Origin: Candidatus Avirikenella pullistercoris
Lineage (GTDB): Bacteria > Bacteroidota > Bacteroidia > Bacteroidales > Rikenellaceae
Assembly (NCBI GenBank): GCA_018710935.1
Contig: DVIX01000010.1
Location: 1 to 64,000, forward strand
Length of the DNA stretch: 64,000 bases
Direction: 5' to 3'
Below, in pieces: positions 35,197 to 45,588 of this stretch. The position numbers and the translations under genes were made by a program. The notes below the pieces were generated by a model. The model saw only the letters and a list, made by a program, of their open reading frames with translations. It was not told the DNA's origin and searched no databases. How positions within the stretch are numbered: position 1 is the first letter of the stretch; each line of letters opens with the position of its first letter.

Positions 35197-36291
35197 TCAG
35201 AATAAAACGGTTTTTAGCAGAACATCTTCGATAACGGTATGTTCATAATTTGTTCCTTTCGGCAATTCCGGTGCCTTTATCCCGTTTCCATGTCCTCCTT
35301 TCAGTTCCGAAAGCATCAGAGGAGATACGAAAATACGGGCTTCATCGAAATAGTTATTTTCCAGAAACAGGTTGAATAGTTGTGTCCCGCCTTCCACTAT
35401 CATGGATAGAATGTTTTGTTTGTAAAGGTAATCCATAATCTTCTGCATCCATAAGTCATTCTTGAAATCTATCCCTACGTATTTGTAACTTTCGGAAAGG
35501 GCTGGAATGTCAGTACTGTTTTGAGTGAATATGACGGTCGGAGTGTCTCCTTTGAAAATATTTCCGGATGGCAGGAGTTGTTTTTGCCGGTCGATGGTAA
35601 GCCGTAACGGTGACGGTCCGTACCATTCTCTTGCCGTCAGTTGTGGATTATCGCGTTTAATCGTTTCGGAACCTACTATAATAGCAGACTCTTCTGTCCG
35701 CCATTTATGTACTAACCGTTTGCATTCGGTATTGGTCAGCCATGTAGGAGGGGTATCGGGCTCTCTGTCATTGTCTATATAGCCGTCGATGGTTTGTGCC
35801 CATTTGAAAATAACGTATGGACGTTTTTTTTCGTGAAAAGTAATAAAACGGCGATTCAGATAACGGCACTCTTTTTCCAGTATATTTACCTCTACTTCTA
35901 TCCCTGCATCCCGTAACATCGTAATACCTCCTCCGGCTACCAAGGGAAAAGGGTCTTGCATTCCGATAACTACTTTTGGAATTTTATGGTCGATAATCAG
36001 GTTGCTGCATGGAGGGGTTTTCCCGTAATGGCAACAAGGTTCCAGGTTGACATAGAGGGTGGATGCGGAAAGCAGATCTTTATCCGTATCGGCAACGCTT
36101 TGTATTGCATTTACTTCAGCATGTGCTTCTCCGTATTTCCGATGATACCCTTCTCCGATGATGCGGCCGTTATGGACAATTACGCATCCTACCATCGGAT
36201 TGGTCCTTACATTTGTCCTTCCCTTCTCAGCAAGTTCTATGCAGCGTTGCATGTAAAACTCGTCAGTCGTCATTTGTTTTTTTGTTGCCAT
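35197..36291 (-). CDS. ribD: Bifunctional riboflavin deaminase/reductase RibD
   Basis: About 364 residues. The N-terminal cytidine-deaminase-type zinc site is HAEVNAI plus EPCCHYGKTPPC, converting the GTP-derived pyrimidine; the C-terminal RibD reductase domain has the VEGGTQLFNLFLE motif. ATG 36291 or ATG 36273 (MTTDEFYMQRCIELA) is the likely start; the second matches family N-termini better. The other riboflavin genes are not in the window. Confidence 0.93.
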   Translation of the reverse strand: MATKKQMTTDEFYMQRCIELAEKGRTNVRTNPMVGCVIVHNGRIIGEGYHRKYGEAHAEVNAIQSVADTDKDLLSASTLYVNLEPCCHYGKTPPCSNLIIDHKIPKVVIGMQDPFPLVAGGGITMLRDAGIEVEVNILEKECRYLNRRFITFHEKKRPYVIFKWAQTIDGYIDNDREPDTPPTWLTNTECKRLVHKWRTEESAIIVGSETIKRDNPQLTAREWYGPSPLRLTIDRQKQLLPSGNIFKGDTPTVIFTQNSTDIPALSESYKYVGIDFKNDLWMQKIMDYLYKQNILSMIVEGGTQLFNLFLENNYFDEARIFVSPLMLSELKGGHGNGIKAPELPKGTNYEHTVIEDVLLKTVLF

Positions 36292-36546
36292 ATTATCTAT
36301 AATCATGAGGCTAAAATAGTAAATAAAATGAAAATAAAGGAAGAATGAGAAAGAGGAATTTGTAAATAGGTTGTTTTGAAAATTAAGAATTTCGGGTAGT
36401 TGGATGTAAATAGATTCGGAAAAGATTACTGTGTAGTGTTTGGAACAAGAAAAGAGACCGGTATAGTTCCGGTTTTAATTGTATTTTTGCAAAATATGGA
36501 GGATAGGAATATTTTCTTTTAATGCATTCATGATTGAGTGAATACA

Positions 36547-37542
36547 ATGAATATAAGATTACAGTCGATACTATTATTTATGTTGGTTGCTTCATGGACG
36601 GTAGCGGCTCAGGAGCTGAATCGAAAATTTTATGAGGAGGCTGAGTCATTTCGTAAGAGTATGCCGGCGGGCCTTCAACAGAGACAGTGTGATGCGATTA
36701 GAAAGGCTATCGATGGCAATACGGAACTTTTGGATAGTGTAAGAAAAAGCCGTAACGGTGTTCCACAGTTGCCGGACGGAATTTTAGCGAAAATGGTTGC
36801 TCCGAATTTATGCCTGTTCTGTCCGGAGAAACCGGCTTCATCGCAGCGTCCTTTATTGCTTTATTTACATGGGGGATGTTGGGCTTTCGGAAGTATTAAC
36901 AGTTGTGCTGCTTATTGTGCATCTGTCGCTTTATCCGGTGATTGTTGTGTGGCTGCGATCGATTACAGGCTTGCTCCGGAGAATCCTTATCCTGCCGCAT
37001 TGGAGGATGCTCGTGAGGCTTTTCTCTGGCTTAAGGAGAATGCTTCACGTTTAGGGTGTGATTCCTTACGCATATCTGTCGGAGGAGATAGTGCGGGAGG
37101 CAATCTGGCTGTTGCTATGGCCCTTATTCCGGAAATCACGCCGCAAATAAAATCTTTAATACTGCATTATCCGGTTACGAAAGTTTATGCGGATAATTCC
37201 GAGTCTTGGAAAAAATATGGCGAAGGATACGGATTGGATGCAGACCTTATGGAAATATCGAATCGTGCGTATGCTTCGGATGTAACTTTTCCTTATGTAT
37301 CTGTGGCACATGCATCAGCAGGACAACTTAGCGGATTGCCGCCTACAATGATTATTTCTGCCGGACGGGATATTCTTTGCTGTCAGGGAGAGGAATTTGC
37401 CCGGCAATTACGTGATGCCGGTGTCCGGGTTTCCCGGTATGAGTTTTCTTCGGCAGTACATCTTTTTATTACAGTTCCCGGACAACCCTCTGCTTTTGCC
37501 GAAGCTGTGCGCTTGAGTGCCGGTTTTCTGAATAGGCATTGA
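36547..37542 (+). CDS. Secreted alpha/beta hydrolase (HSL-type esterase)
   Basis: 331 residues from ATG 36547, which begins with a signal peptide (MNIRLQSILLFMLVASWTVAAQ). The oxyanion-hole motif HGGC (HGGG in most relatives), the nucleophile GDSAGG, the acid in GRDILCC and the catalytic His near VHLF are in the order of hormone-sensitive-lipase family esterases. The G-to-C change in the oxyanion motif is unusual. Substrate not predictable; exported to the periplasm. Confidence 0.88.
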   Translation: MNIRLQSILLFMLVASWTVAAQELNRKFYEEAESFRKSMPAGLQQRQCDAIRKAIDGNTELLDSVRKSRNGVPQLPDGILAKMVAPNLCLFCPEKPASSQRPLLLYLHGGCWAFGSINSCAAYCASVALSGDCCVAAIDYRLAPENPYPAALEDAREAFLWLKENASRLGCDSLRISVGGDSAGGNLAVAMALIPEITPQIKSLILHYPVTKVYADNSESWKKYGEGYGLDADLMEISNRAYASDVTFPYVSVAHASAGQLSGLPPTMIISAGRDILCCQGEEFARQLRDAGVRVSRYEFSSAVHLFITVPGQPSAFAEAVRLSAGFLNRH

Positions 37543-37619
37543 GTTATTCTTGGAAATAGGTAATTTTCCGAAATTGTTTTTGAGTTTTTTATTGCATTAT
37601 TGTTTGGTTCCGTTTATAT

Positions 37620-37650
37620 AAAAAGGGCAGCCATCGGAGATATGGCTGCC
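37620..37650 (-). terminator. Terminator of the RND efflux operon
   Basis: GGCAGCCAT (37626-37634) pairs with ATGGCTGCC (37642-37650); read on the minus strand the stem is followed by CTTTTTATA. Confidence 0.8.
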
Positions 37651-37732
37651 AATAAAATCAGATTTCCCAAAAGTATTTTTGTTCTATCATAATTTGCCGG
37701 TATTATTTCCTTTTATGGGAAAATGGTAATAA

Positions 37733-39052
37733 TCAAAAGTTTAGTAAACCCGTGGCTCGCAAATATTCTGTTTCATAAATTTTATATTGAGTTTGTGCTT
37801 CTATGAGATTACTTTCAGCTTGTTGCCACTGAGATTGGGCATCGAGCAGATCGGTCAGTGAAGCCATTGACGCTGCGTAGCGGTTACGCATAACACGTAA
37901 GTTTTCGTCAGCTTGTTGTATTCCGGTTTTAGCTGTGTGAATGAGTAGATAACCGTCTTGTACATTACGAATCGCTTGTTGCACTTCAATAGAAAGTAAA
38001 CGGGTGTTTTTTTGTAATTCGAGTTCTGCATTGTGTAGTTTATATTGTGCTTTTCGTATTTTTTTACGGCTTTCGCCCCAGTGAAAAATAGGAATCTTTA
38101 CAGCCAGCATCGCTAATCCTATGCCGTCTCGAAATTCCTGTGAATATGGTATTGTTATGCCATTTCCTATGTCGGTTGTACCATTGAGTTTGATATTACC
38201 GAAATAGGAGTAGCCAAGTGATAATCCGACAGTAGGTAACATATCGGCGCGTGCCATGCGAATCTGTTCTTTTTCAGCGGCGACTTGTTTCTCGAGTAGG
38301 TGCAGTTCGGGGCGGGCATTCATATCCGATGTGAGCTGGCCGGGTTCCGAAATGACGAATGTTGTATCGACGGCCTCTATTGCCGTATTGAAATCGACGC
38401 CTATGATTTGGCAAAGTGACATCCGACAAAGGTCGGCTCCGTTTTGTGTTTTTTGTAACTGATAGCGGATGTCGCTGCGTTTGGTTTCGATACGTAACAA
38501 ATCGTTTTCGGTTGCCATACCCGCCATGAGTGCCGTTTCTGTTTGACAATAGAGGGTATCCATCTGTGCGTGATAACTTTCCAGCATCTGCACTTTGCGT
38601 TTTACGGCAATATAGGTCCAATAAGCGTTGTCGGTTTCAACGAGTATGTCCATGCGAGTCATGCGATGTTGTTCGGTGGCTGTTTCTTCGCCGATACGCG
38701 CTAACCGTTGACCGGTTGTGATTTTACCTCCCGTATAAATGGGTTGTGTCAGATTGATACCGGCCAGATAGGTACCGCGCATACGTAATTTCATTCCCAT
38801 CATATCCATATCAGGGAACATATAGGCTCCGATTGCAGAACCTTCGATATTCGGAAGAAAAGCTGTTTTTGCGATTTCTCGGTCGAGCTCTGCCTGCCGG
38901 AGCGTATTGTCCGCCTGTTGCAGTTCTTCGCTATGCGATAGCGCCATTTCGCGGCATTCGGTCAGTGAGAGCCGGAGCGGTTGTTGTGCCGAAACGTTTG
39001 CGATCGAGAATAAGGCGGCACAACATGAAATAACTATATTTTTTTTATTCAT
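37733..39052 (-). CDS. TolC family outer membrane efflux protein
   Basis: 439 residues. Signal peptide (...SIANVSAQ). Two repeats of the TolC type, each with long coiled-coil helices (LRQAELDREIAKTAFLP in the first, YKIYETEYLRATGLLNF at the C-terminus). It forms the outer-membrane channel of the tripartite pump encoded with the two upstream genes, 12 bases away. Third gene of the operon. Confidence 0.93.
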   Translation of the reverse strand: MNKKNIVISCCAALFSIANVSAQQPLRLSLTECREMALSHSEELQQADNTLRQAELDREIAKTAFLPNIEGSAIGAYMFPDMDMMGMKLRMRGTYLAGINLTQPIYTGGKITTGQRLARIGEETATEQHRMTRMDILVETDNAYWTYIAVKRKVQMLESYHAQMDTLYCQTETALMAGMATENDLLRIETKRSDIRYQLQKTQNGADLCRMSLCQIIGVDFNTAIEAVDTTFVISEPGQLTSDMNARPELHLLEKQVAAEKEQIRMARADMLPTVGLSLGYSYFGNIKLNGTTDIGNGITIPYSQEFRDGIGLAMLAVKIPIFHWGESRKKIRKAQYKLHNAELELQKNTRLLSIEVQQAIRNVQDGYLLIHTAKTGIQQADENLRVMRNRYAASMASLTDLLDAQSQWQQAESNLIEAQTQYKIYETEYLRATGLLNF

Positions 39053-39064
39053 TTGATTATCGTT

Positions 39065-42000
39065 TTATATGTTAGCAGGTTTACGAATACGGAACAACGT
39101 CGCATAGAAAATCGGTAAAAGGATGAGCGTAATAATCGTACCGATTGTAAGACCGCCCATAATCGTAATAGCCATCGAACTGTACATCGGGTCGCTGACG
39201 AGCGGAATCATGCCGACAATGGTTGTTAGTGAAGCCATCAGTACAGGCCGTACGCGCGAAACGGTAGCTTCGATGACGGATGTATAAGGAGATATTTTTT
39301 CTTCGGTTTGAAGTCGGTTGATTTCATCCACAAGTACGATGGCATTTTTAACCATCATGCCGATTAGTCCCAACATACCGATAATGGCCATAAAGGTCAT
39401 GGGTTGGCCGCTTAGCAAGAGTGAGGGTGTGATACCGCAGAAAACGAACGGGAAACAGAGCAGTATAAGGATAACTTTGCGCCAGCTGTTGAACAGAAAT
39501 AATAGGATAGCGAGAATCAAAAAAATGGTTATCGGTACGAATTTCATCAAGTTGCCGATAGCTTCTCCTTGTACTTCGCCTTCTCCGACCCAGCGCATTG
39601 TATAGCCTTCAGGCAATGGGATGGCTTCGATTTCATCTTGAATGGAGGATACTACTTTGGCTGGAGTTGCATCGCTACGGTCGGGATTCGGATCGCACTC
39701 TGCTTCGATAATACGCTGTCCGTTAAGGCGTAGTACGAGGTCTTCATCCCAATCGAGCCGTAGGTCATCGACGATGTTGCCGAGCGGCACGGCTCGAAAT
39801 ACCTTGTCTTGTAATTCGCTCATCGCTTTGCCTCCGAAGAGTGCGTTTTGCAGTTCCTCGTTGGAGAGATGTATATTCATCATGCTCCAAACAGGAATTT
39901 CGTCGATATTTTTGATGCGGCTGCCGTCATCGTTGCGGACTTGTAAATTGAGCATAATCATACGTTCTTGGTCATTCAGGACGCCGACTGTCATTCCGTT
40001 TGTAGCGGCTAATAGTGCATTGGCTACATCTCCTCGTTCGATTCCCGAGCGCAGGGCGTCTTCTTGTTTGTATTCCGCTACGAATGCTTTACCTTTCGGT
40101 TTCCAGTTATTTTGTACCGAATAGGCGTCCACATAAGGCGAACGACGCATGATGGCTTCGGCCTGTGCGCTCAAATTGCGCAGTACGGTAGGATCGGGGC
40201 CTGCAAACTCCACCTCGACGGTGTGTGAGGTCGATATGGAAAAGTTGTATTTGCGAATGCGGATATAAGCGTCGGGATATTGTTCGCGGAGTTGTTTCCG
40301 AATATTCGGAATTTGTTTTAAAACAGTATTGTAGTCTTTGCAATCGACAATTAGTTCTCCGTAACAATCACCGCCAGAAGTCATCGGACGTACCAGACAA
40401 TAGTGAGCCGGAGCACTGCCTTGACTGATAGCTATACGTTCGATGTCGGGGTTGTCTGAAAGCCGGTCGCTCATTTCCAGCAATCGATCACGCACGACAT
40501 CGGCATCGGTAGCTGAAGGAAAGAAACATTCGACAACGAATTGTTTGTAGTCGAAATCTGGAAAGAAAAGATTTTTCACTTTCGTCATTCCGAAAATACA
40601 GAGAGCCAGTATACTGAACGCTGTAATAATAGTCGTGCGTTTATAGCCGATCAAAAATGCGATTGTACGTCGCACAAAATTGTGAACAGGCGAGTTCATT
40701 ACTGTTTTGGAATCGTTTCCGGTCGATTTTTCCCGTTTCGGCAACCATAATTTGGCACAGACAGGAACCTGTACCAAAGCCAATACCCAACTTGCCAGTA
40801 GGCTGACGCACAGCACTAAAAAGAGATCACCGGCATATTCTCCGGCCGTATCGGGCGAAAGGTAAACGCAGAGGAATGTTGAAGCGGCGATAACCGTTGC
40901 ACCCAACAGTGGCATGGCCGTATTGCGTCCGATGCGGTAAAGGTAGGTTTTCGGACCCAATCCTCTTTTTTTATCGATCAAAATACCGTCCATAATTACG
41001 ACGGCGTTATCTACCAACATCCCCATCGCTACAATGAATGCACCGAGCGAGATACGTTGCAGTGTTGTGCCGCAAACAAGCAAAATAGGGAAAGATACGG
41101 CGACTGTCAGCACCAGTCCGAAACCTATAATGAGTCCGCTGCGGAAACCCATTGTGAATATCAATACCAAAATAACGATAGCGACTGATTCGACGAGATT
41201 CCACATAAAGGAGGAAATAGCTTCATCTACCTTGTCGGGTTGAAAAAAGATTTTTTCGGTCTCAAATCCGACAGGAATGTGTTTCATTGCTTCGGACAGT
41301 CGGGCATCGACGGCCTTGCCTACATCGGGAACAATGGCAGATGATTCCATTGCTATGCAGATGGCCAGTGCGGGCTGGTTCCCGACAAAAAAGCCATTTC
41401 GTTGAGGTTCGGCATAAGCCCGTTCCACGCGGGCAATATCGCCGAGGCGGATTCGTTTTCCGTCTAATGTTCGGATCAGCAGATTGCGAATATCCTCCTC
41501 GTTTTTGACAGCCGAATCGATGTAGAGTGCAATTTGCTCGTCGTCGCTGCGATATTTTCCCGCATCGACAACTTTTCCGGCTGTTTGCAGCGCGGACATG
41601 ATTTGCGTGGGAACAATGCCGTTGCGGGTAATCTGCTCTTTGGAGAGTACGATGTTGATGACCTCGTCGCGGTTACCTATGATATTGATGCGTTTGACAC
41701 CTTTCACGTCAAGCAGTTCACGACGGAGGTATTTGGCATATTTATACATTTCGGGATAATCGTACCCGTCGGCTGTTAGGGCGTAAAAAATACCATATAC
41801 GTCCATCATATCATCCACCACGACCGGACTGTAACATCCTTGCGGAAGACGTGAGGCCGTGTCACTAACCTTGCGCCGTAGTAAATCGAAATGCTGCTCC
41901 AATTCTTTTTCCAGTACAGTCATCTGAAATTCGACGGTGAACATGGCAGAACCGTTCTGACATTCGGTCTTTACCTTTTTTACATTGGGAAGTGCCCGCA

Positions 42001-42211
42001 ACTCATCTTCCATCATCTGGGCTACTTTTAATTCCATTTCGTGTGCGCTGGCTCCCGGCCAAGGAACTACTACCATTGCTTGTTTAGCAGATACGGCTGG
42101 GTCTTCCAATTTGGGCATTTGTATGAATGCTAATACGCCGGCAATTAGGATTGCCGCTATTAGTGACCAGAACAGTATTGGCCGCTGCATGAAAAATTCG
42201 GTCAGTTTCAT
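39065..42211 (-). CDS. RND family efflux transporter, inner membrane pump
   Basis: 1048 residues, standard for AcrB/CusA-type HAE-1 pumps: N-terminal helix, two large periplasmic loops, twelve helices. The proton-relay aspartates lie in GMLVDNAVVIMDG. It exports small molecules with proton influx, in complex with the MFP and TolC partners. Its start overlaps the MFP stop by one base (TAATG). Substrate unknown; the absence of CusA-type Met ligands is not assessed. Confidence 0.96.
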   Translation of the reverse strand: MKLTEFFMQRPILFWSLIAAILIAGVLAFIQMPKLEDPAVSAKQAMVVVPWPGASAHEMELKVAQMMEDELRALPNVKKVKTECQNGSAMFTVEFQMTVLEKELEQHFDLLRRKVSDTASRLPQGCYSPVVVDDMMDVYGIFYALTADGYDYPEMYKYAKYLRRELLDVKGVKRINIIGNRDEVINIVLSKEQITRNGIVPTQIMSALQTAGKVVDAGKYRSDDEQIALYIDSAVKNEEDIRNLLIRTLDGKRIRLGDIARVERAYAEPQRNGFFVGNQPALAICIAMESSAIVPDVGKAVDARLSEAMKHIPVGFETEKIFFQPDKVDEAISSFMWNLVESVAIVILVLIFTMGFRSGLIIGFGLVLTVAVSFPILLVCGTTLQRISLGAFIVAMGMLVDNAVVIMDGILIDKKRGLGPKTYLYRIGRNTAMPLLGATVIAASTFLCVYLSPDTAGEYAGDLFLVLCVSLLASWVLALVQVPVCAKLWLPKREKSTGNDSKTVMNSPVHNFVRRTIAFLIGYKRTTIITAFSILALCIFGMTKVKNLFFPDFDYKQFVVECFFPSATDADVVRDRLLEMSDRLSDNPDIERIAISQGSAPAHYCLVRPMTSGGDCYGELIVDCKDYNTVLKQIPNIRKQLREQYPDAYIRIRKYNFSISTSHTVEVEFAGPDPTVLRNLSAQAEAIMRRSPYVDAYSVQNNWKPKGKAFVAEYKQEDALRSGIERGDVANALLAATNGMTVGVLNDQERMIMLNLQVRNDDGSRIKNIDEIPVWSMMNIHLSNEELQNALFGGKAMSELQDKVFRAVPLGNIVDDLRLDWDEDLVLRLNGQRIIEAECDPNPDRSDATPAKVVSSIQDEIEAIPLPEGYTMRWVGEGEVQGEAIGNLMKFVPITIFLILAILLFLFNSWRKVILILLCFPFVFCGITPSLLLSGQPMTFMAIIGMLGLIGMMVKNAIVLVDEINRLQTEEKISPYTSVIEATVSRVRPVLMASLTTIVGMIPLVSDPMYSSMAITIMGGLTIGTIITLILLPIFYATLFRIRKPANI

Positions 42212-43266
42212 TACAATAATCCTCCTATATTGGTTTTACCAGGTTTTTCTATAACTCGTATCTTTTGGCCTTCCTGTAAAACATTTACGCCAGCCCGGAC
42301 AATTTGTTCTTTGCCTGTCAATCCTTCGAGGATGACAGCCCGGCCTTCGGCATCGGTATTGCCCAGTGTGACACGCCGTCTGGTAACGGTCGAGTCTTGT
42401 TCGATGACCCATACGTATTCGGTTTCTTTATCTTGGAAAACAGCACATAACGGTACGACGAATCCGGAGGCAGAGGTTGTATCCTCTATAACGATTCCTA
42501 TTTCGACGTTCATACCGGCCGTAAGCTGTTCATCGGGTTGTCCGGCAAAAACCAGACGCAATTCATAAAGTTGATTGCCGTCGGCTTTTGGGGTGAGACC
42601 CGACAATTTCATCGGTAATTCTTGTTCGATACCTGCTGCTTTACAATAATAGCGGATAAAGTGCTCTTTCTGTCTGTACGTATTGACGGGGATGTCGGCT
42701 ATTGCTTCCATATGCGACACATCCAGCAGGGTAAATAAAGCTGTTCCTGCATCGACCATCTCTGCCGGCGAGAAATTCACGGCCTGCACATATCCGTCGG
42801 TCGGCGCATAGAGTTTCGTGTAGCCGAGTTTGTTTTTATTCATTTGTAATTGCACACCCAGCTGCTGCAGACCGGCAACAGCCTTTTCGTAATCGTTGGC
42901 CGAAACGCTCTTCTGATCGAAAAGCTGCTTCGTGCGCTCTACTTCGTTTTTGAGTTGGTCGTACTGTATCTGTAATGCCTCGACGCCCAGCCGGTAGTCG
43001 GCATCGTCTAATTCGGCGAGTAATTGCCCTTGATGGATATAGTCGCCTTCCCGCACATGGATACGTTCGATTTGCCCGGCCGTTTTGAATCCGAGGCTGA
43101 TCGTATGAGCTTCACGAATAATACCCGAATAGTTTATTATTCCGCTGGATTTCAACAATACGGGTTCCGTCAGTGTAACGCTTCGTATCTCGGGACGTTC
43201 CTGCGATGTTCTGCCGCAGGCGTAAAATGTTCCGACAACAATCATCATGGTAAGTAATTTTTTCAT
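42211..43266 (-). CDS. RND efflux periplasmic adaptor (MFP), lipoprotein
   Basis: 351 residues. Lipoprotein signal peptide with cysteine at about residue 17 (GTFYACGR). Then barrel-sandwich/lipoyl halves (AGQIERIHVREGDYIHQGQLLAELD and VNFSPAEMVDAGTALFTLLDVS) around a coiled-coil hairpin, then beta-barrel and membrane-proximal domains. First gene of the operon, divergent from an AraC regulator 165 bases away that may control it. Confidence 0.95.
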   Translation of the reverse strand: MKKLLTMMIVVGTFYACGRTSQERPEIRSVTLTEPVLLKSSGIINYSGIIREAHTISLGFKTAGQIERIHVREGDYIHQGQLLAELDDADYRLGVEALQIQYDQLKNEVERTKQLFDQKSVSANDYEKAVAGLQQLGVQLQMNKNKLGYTKLYAPTDGYVQAVNFSPAEMVDAGTALFTLLDVSHMEAIADIPVNTYRQKEHFIRYYCKAAGIEQELPMKLSGLTPKADGNQLYELRLVFAGQPDEQLTAGMNVEIGIVIEDTTSASGFVVPLCAVFQDKETEYVWVIEQDSTVTRRRVTLGNTDAEGRAVILEGLTGKEQIVRAGVNVLQEGQKIRVIEKPGKTNIGGLL

Positions 43267-43430
43267 AGGTTCGATCTATTTTGATATTTTTAATTTCGTT
43301 ACAAAGTTCCCGATTTATTTTGTGTGATTTGTTTACTAATAGGATAGTATATTATTCTAAAGGATGATAAATTGAGGTAATATCAGGTAATTTTCTTTAA
43401 TTTGTTCCTTGAAAGGTTTAAATTGAAATT

Positions 43431-44339
43431 ATGAAACATAATTATTGGGATTTGGATTTGATTCGGTTATCGGCACAAGACGGAGCCGTACATTTGGATA
43501 AACAATTTATTTTGATTGATAACTTCGATGGAGTTTCGGAACAAGTAAATGCGGATTTATTTTTTGTAAATCATCCTGTTAAACTTTCTTTTACAATCGT
43601 GCTTTTTTGTTTGGCAGGACAAATGCAATTCCAGATTAATTTGCAGAATTTCGAACTTCATTCCAATGATATTTTGATTGTTCAGGAAGGTGCTATCGGA
43701 GAATACCGGGGTATGAGCGACGATGCTAAAATTGCCGTAATCGCTTTTGCATCCGAATATTTTCAGGGAACTTTTCAGGTTGAGGCGACAATGTCTTTAC
43801 AACGTAGGCTATATGTTTCTCCTATTTGTCATCTGAAAAAGGAGGCAATTGAAGAGAGTATGGCAATTTATCGCCTGATGAAAGCCAAAATAATGGAAAT
43901 AGACAATCCATTCCGTAAGGGGGCATTGCTCGGATATACGCAAGTGCTTACTTATAATGCTTATAATTATCTGCTCACATCTGATTCTGATGAAGAAAAA
44001 TCTCAGAAAAAAACAGGCCGGCAACAGGAACTGTATACACGATTCATTAAAGAAGTACAGAAAAGCTATACTAAAGAGCGTAGCATTTCTTATTATGCGA
44101 ATGTGTTATGCATAACACCTAAATATTTGTCACAAGTTGTTCATAAAGTAAGCGGTCGTTTTGCAAGCGATTGGATTACCGACTTCGTTATTCTCGAAGC
44201 GAAAGCTTTGCTTAAAAGTCGTAAATATACTGTACAACAAATAGCCGATATGCTGAATTTTTCCAATCAGTCTTTTTTCGGTAAATATTTTAGAGAAAAA
44301 GTCGGGTGTTCGCCGACATCTTATCAAAATGCTGAGTAA
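43431..44339 (+). CDS. AraC family transcriptional regulator
   Basis: 302 residues. N-terminal cupin-like sensor to about residue 165, a polar Lys/Gln-rich linker, then the AraC DNA-binding domain with SISYYANVLCITPKYLSQVVHKVSG and TVQQIADMLNFSNQSFFGKYFREK followed by GCSPTSYQ. Divergent from the RND operon, so probably its activator. The N-terminus has no membrane segment. Confidence 0.93.
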   Translation: MKHNYWDLDLIRLSAQDGAVHLDKQFILIDNFDGVSEQVNADLFFVNHPVKLSFTIVLFCLAGQMQFQINLQNFELHSNDILIVQEGAIGEYRGMSDDAKIAVIAFASEYFQGTFQVEATMSLQRRLYVSPICHLKKEAIEESMAIYRLMKAKIMEIDNPFRKGALLGYTQVLTYNAYNYLLTSDSDEEKSQKKTGRQQELYTRFIKEVQKSYTKERSISYYANVLCITPKYLSQVVHKVSGRFASDWITDFVILEAKALLKSRKYTVQQIADMLNFSNQSFFGKYFREKVGCSPTSYQNAE

Positions 44340-44723
44340 TTTTGCATTCCGTTCATTTTGATTTTTAAATTTCCGATTATTTTTTGTATTTGAACAAAGC
44401 GATTTTAAATCGTATTTTGTTTGAGTTCAAATATTGGTACTTTATTGATTTACACTTTTCAGACATGGGTATTTGAAATCCGGTTTTGTTTGGAACCACC
44501 GATAAATAAAAGTTTGTATTTCGGTGTTTTGAAGTTTCTCCTACCGTTTTGAATGAAGTAGCAGGATGTTGATGCAACCGAGGTTTTAATCGGCTTTTGA
44601 TTGTCTTGCCGGATTTCGTTTGTATAGCGTATTCCTTCCATATTTTTGTTTACGATAATTCTCGTTTTTTATCTTTATCTTTGTTAAATAAAGGTAAAAT
44701 ATCTTTTCTTTAAAGGATTATCG
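44340..44723. other. Intergenic region, nothing firmly identified
   Basis: 384 bases between an AraC gene and prmC. Short minus-strand frames (44377-44641) shift between two frames and show no family resemblance; they could be an unrecognisable remnant. TATCTTTG at about 44680 is a candidate -7 box for prmC without a clear -33 partner. Confidence 0.4.
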
Positions 44724-45584
44724 ATGATATTGTCAGTTCTGTTTTCTTCCATAACGTCCCGTTTATCTGATAAATTCAATGAACGGGAATCCCATATTCT
44801 CGCTTATCTTTTGATAAAGTTTTTATACGGAAAGGAAAAGTACATGGTAATCGCTTATCCTGATGAGGAAATTGCCGTCGATGAAGAGGAACTTTCCGGT
44901 GTTATCGGAAGGTTGCTGGCTGATGAGCCGGTCGAATATATTGTAGGAGAAGTCGAATTTTATGGGTGTCCTTTTTGCGTGAACCGGCATACACTTATAC
45001 CCCGGCCTGAAACGGAGGAATTGGTCGATTGGGTGATTCGGGAATATAGACAGGGTATTTGGCCGGGGAAATGTAAAATATTGGATATAGGGACTGGCAG
45101 CGGGGCGATAGCGTTATCGCTTGCCCACAATATCCGTTTTAGCGAAGTTATTGCTTATGATGTGAGCGAAGAAGCTCTCAAGGTAGCGCAAAAGAATGCT
45201 GTAAGGCAGGGAGTGAATAATATTTCTTTCGAATGGAAAGATATATTGGCAATGGATATTTTGCCGGAAACATTCGATATTATTGTCAGTAATCCGCCGT
45301 ATGTGTTGGAAAATGAAAAGCAAGCGATGCAGGCGAATGTATTGGAGTATGAACCGCCTGTGGCGCTTTTCGTGAAGGATGCGGTCCCGTTGTTATTTTA
45401 TGAAAAAATTGCGGCATTGGCATTGTCAGGATTAACGGATGGAGGGAGGCTTTATTTTGAAATTAATGAACGATTCGGAATGGAGATGATACGGATGCTT
45501 GAAAAAAAAGGTTTCTCCGAGGTGGTATTACGAAAAGATTTATTCGGGAAAGACCGGATGATACGAGCGATAAAAAACGGATAA
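44724..45584 (+). CDS. prmC: Release factor glutamine methyltransferase PrmC (HemK)
   Basis: 286 residues. It methylates the GGQ glutamine of RF1 and RF2. The SAM loop is DIGTGSGAIAL and the hallmark NPPYV (residues ~190-194) binds the substrate Gln. N-terminal helical domain RPETEELV follows HTLIPR. Followed 4 bases later by recX. Confidence 0.95.
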   Translation: MILSVLFSSITSRLSDKFNERESHILAYLLIKFLYGKEKYMVIAYPDEEIAVDEEELSGVIGRLLADEPVEYIVGEVEFYGCPFCVNRHTLIPRPETEELVDWVIREYRQGIWPGKCKILDIGTGSGAIALSLAHNIRFSEVIAYDVSEEALKVAQKNAVRQGVNNISFEWKDILAMDILPETFDIIVSNPPYVLENEKQAMQANVLEYEPPVALFVKDAVPLLFYEKIAALALSGLTDGGRLYFEINERFGMEMIRMLEKKGFSEVVLRKDLFGKDRMIRAIKNG

Positions 45585-45588
45585 GACG

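Noticed and set aside
44377-44641. Small minus-strand genes or an integrase remnant
   Set aside because: Two short frames in different phases, no family similarity and no promoter; too weak to call a gene or pseudogene.
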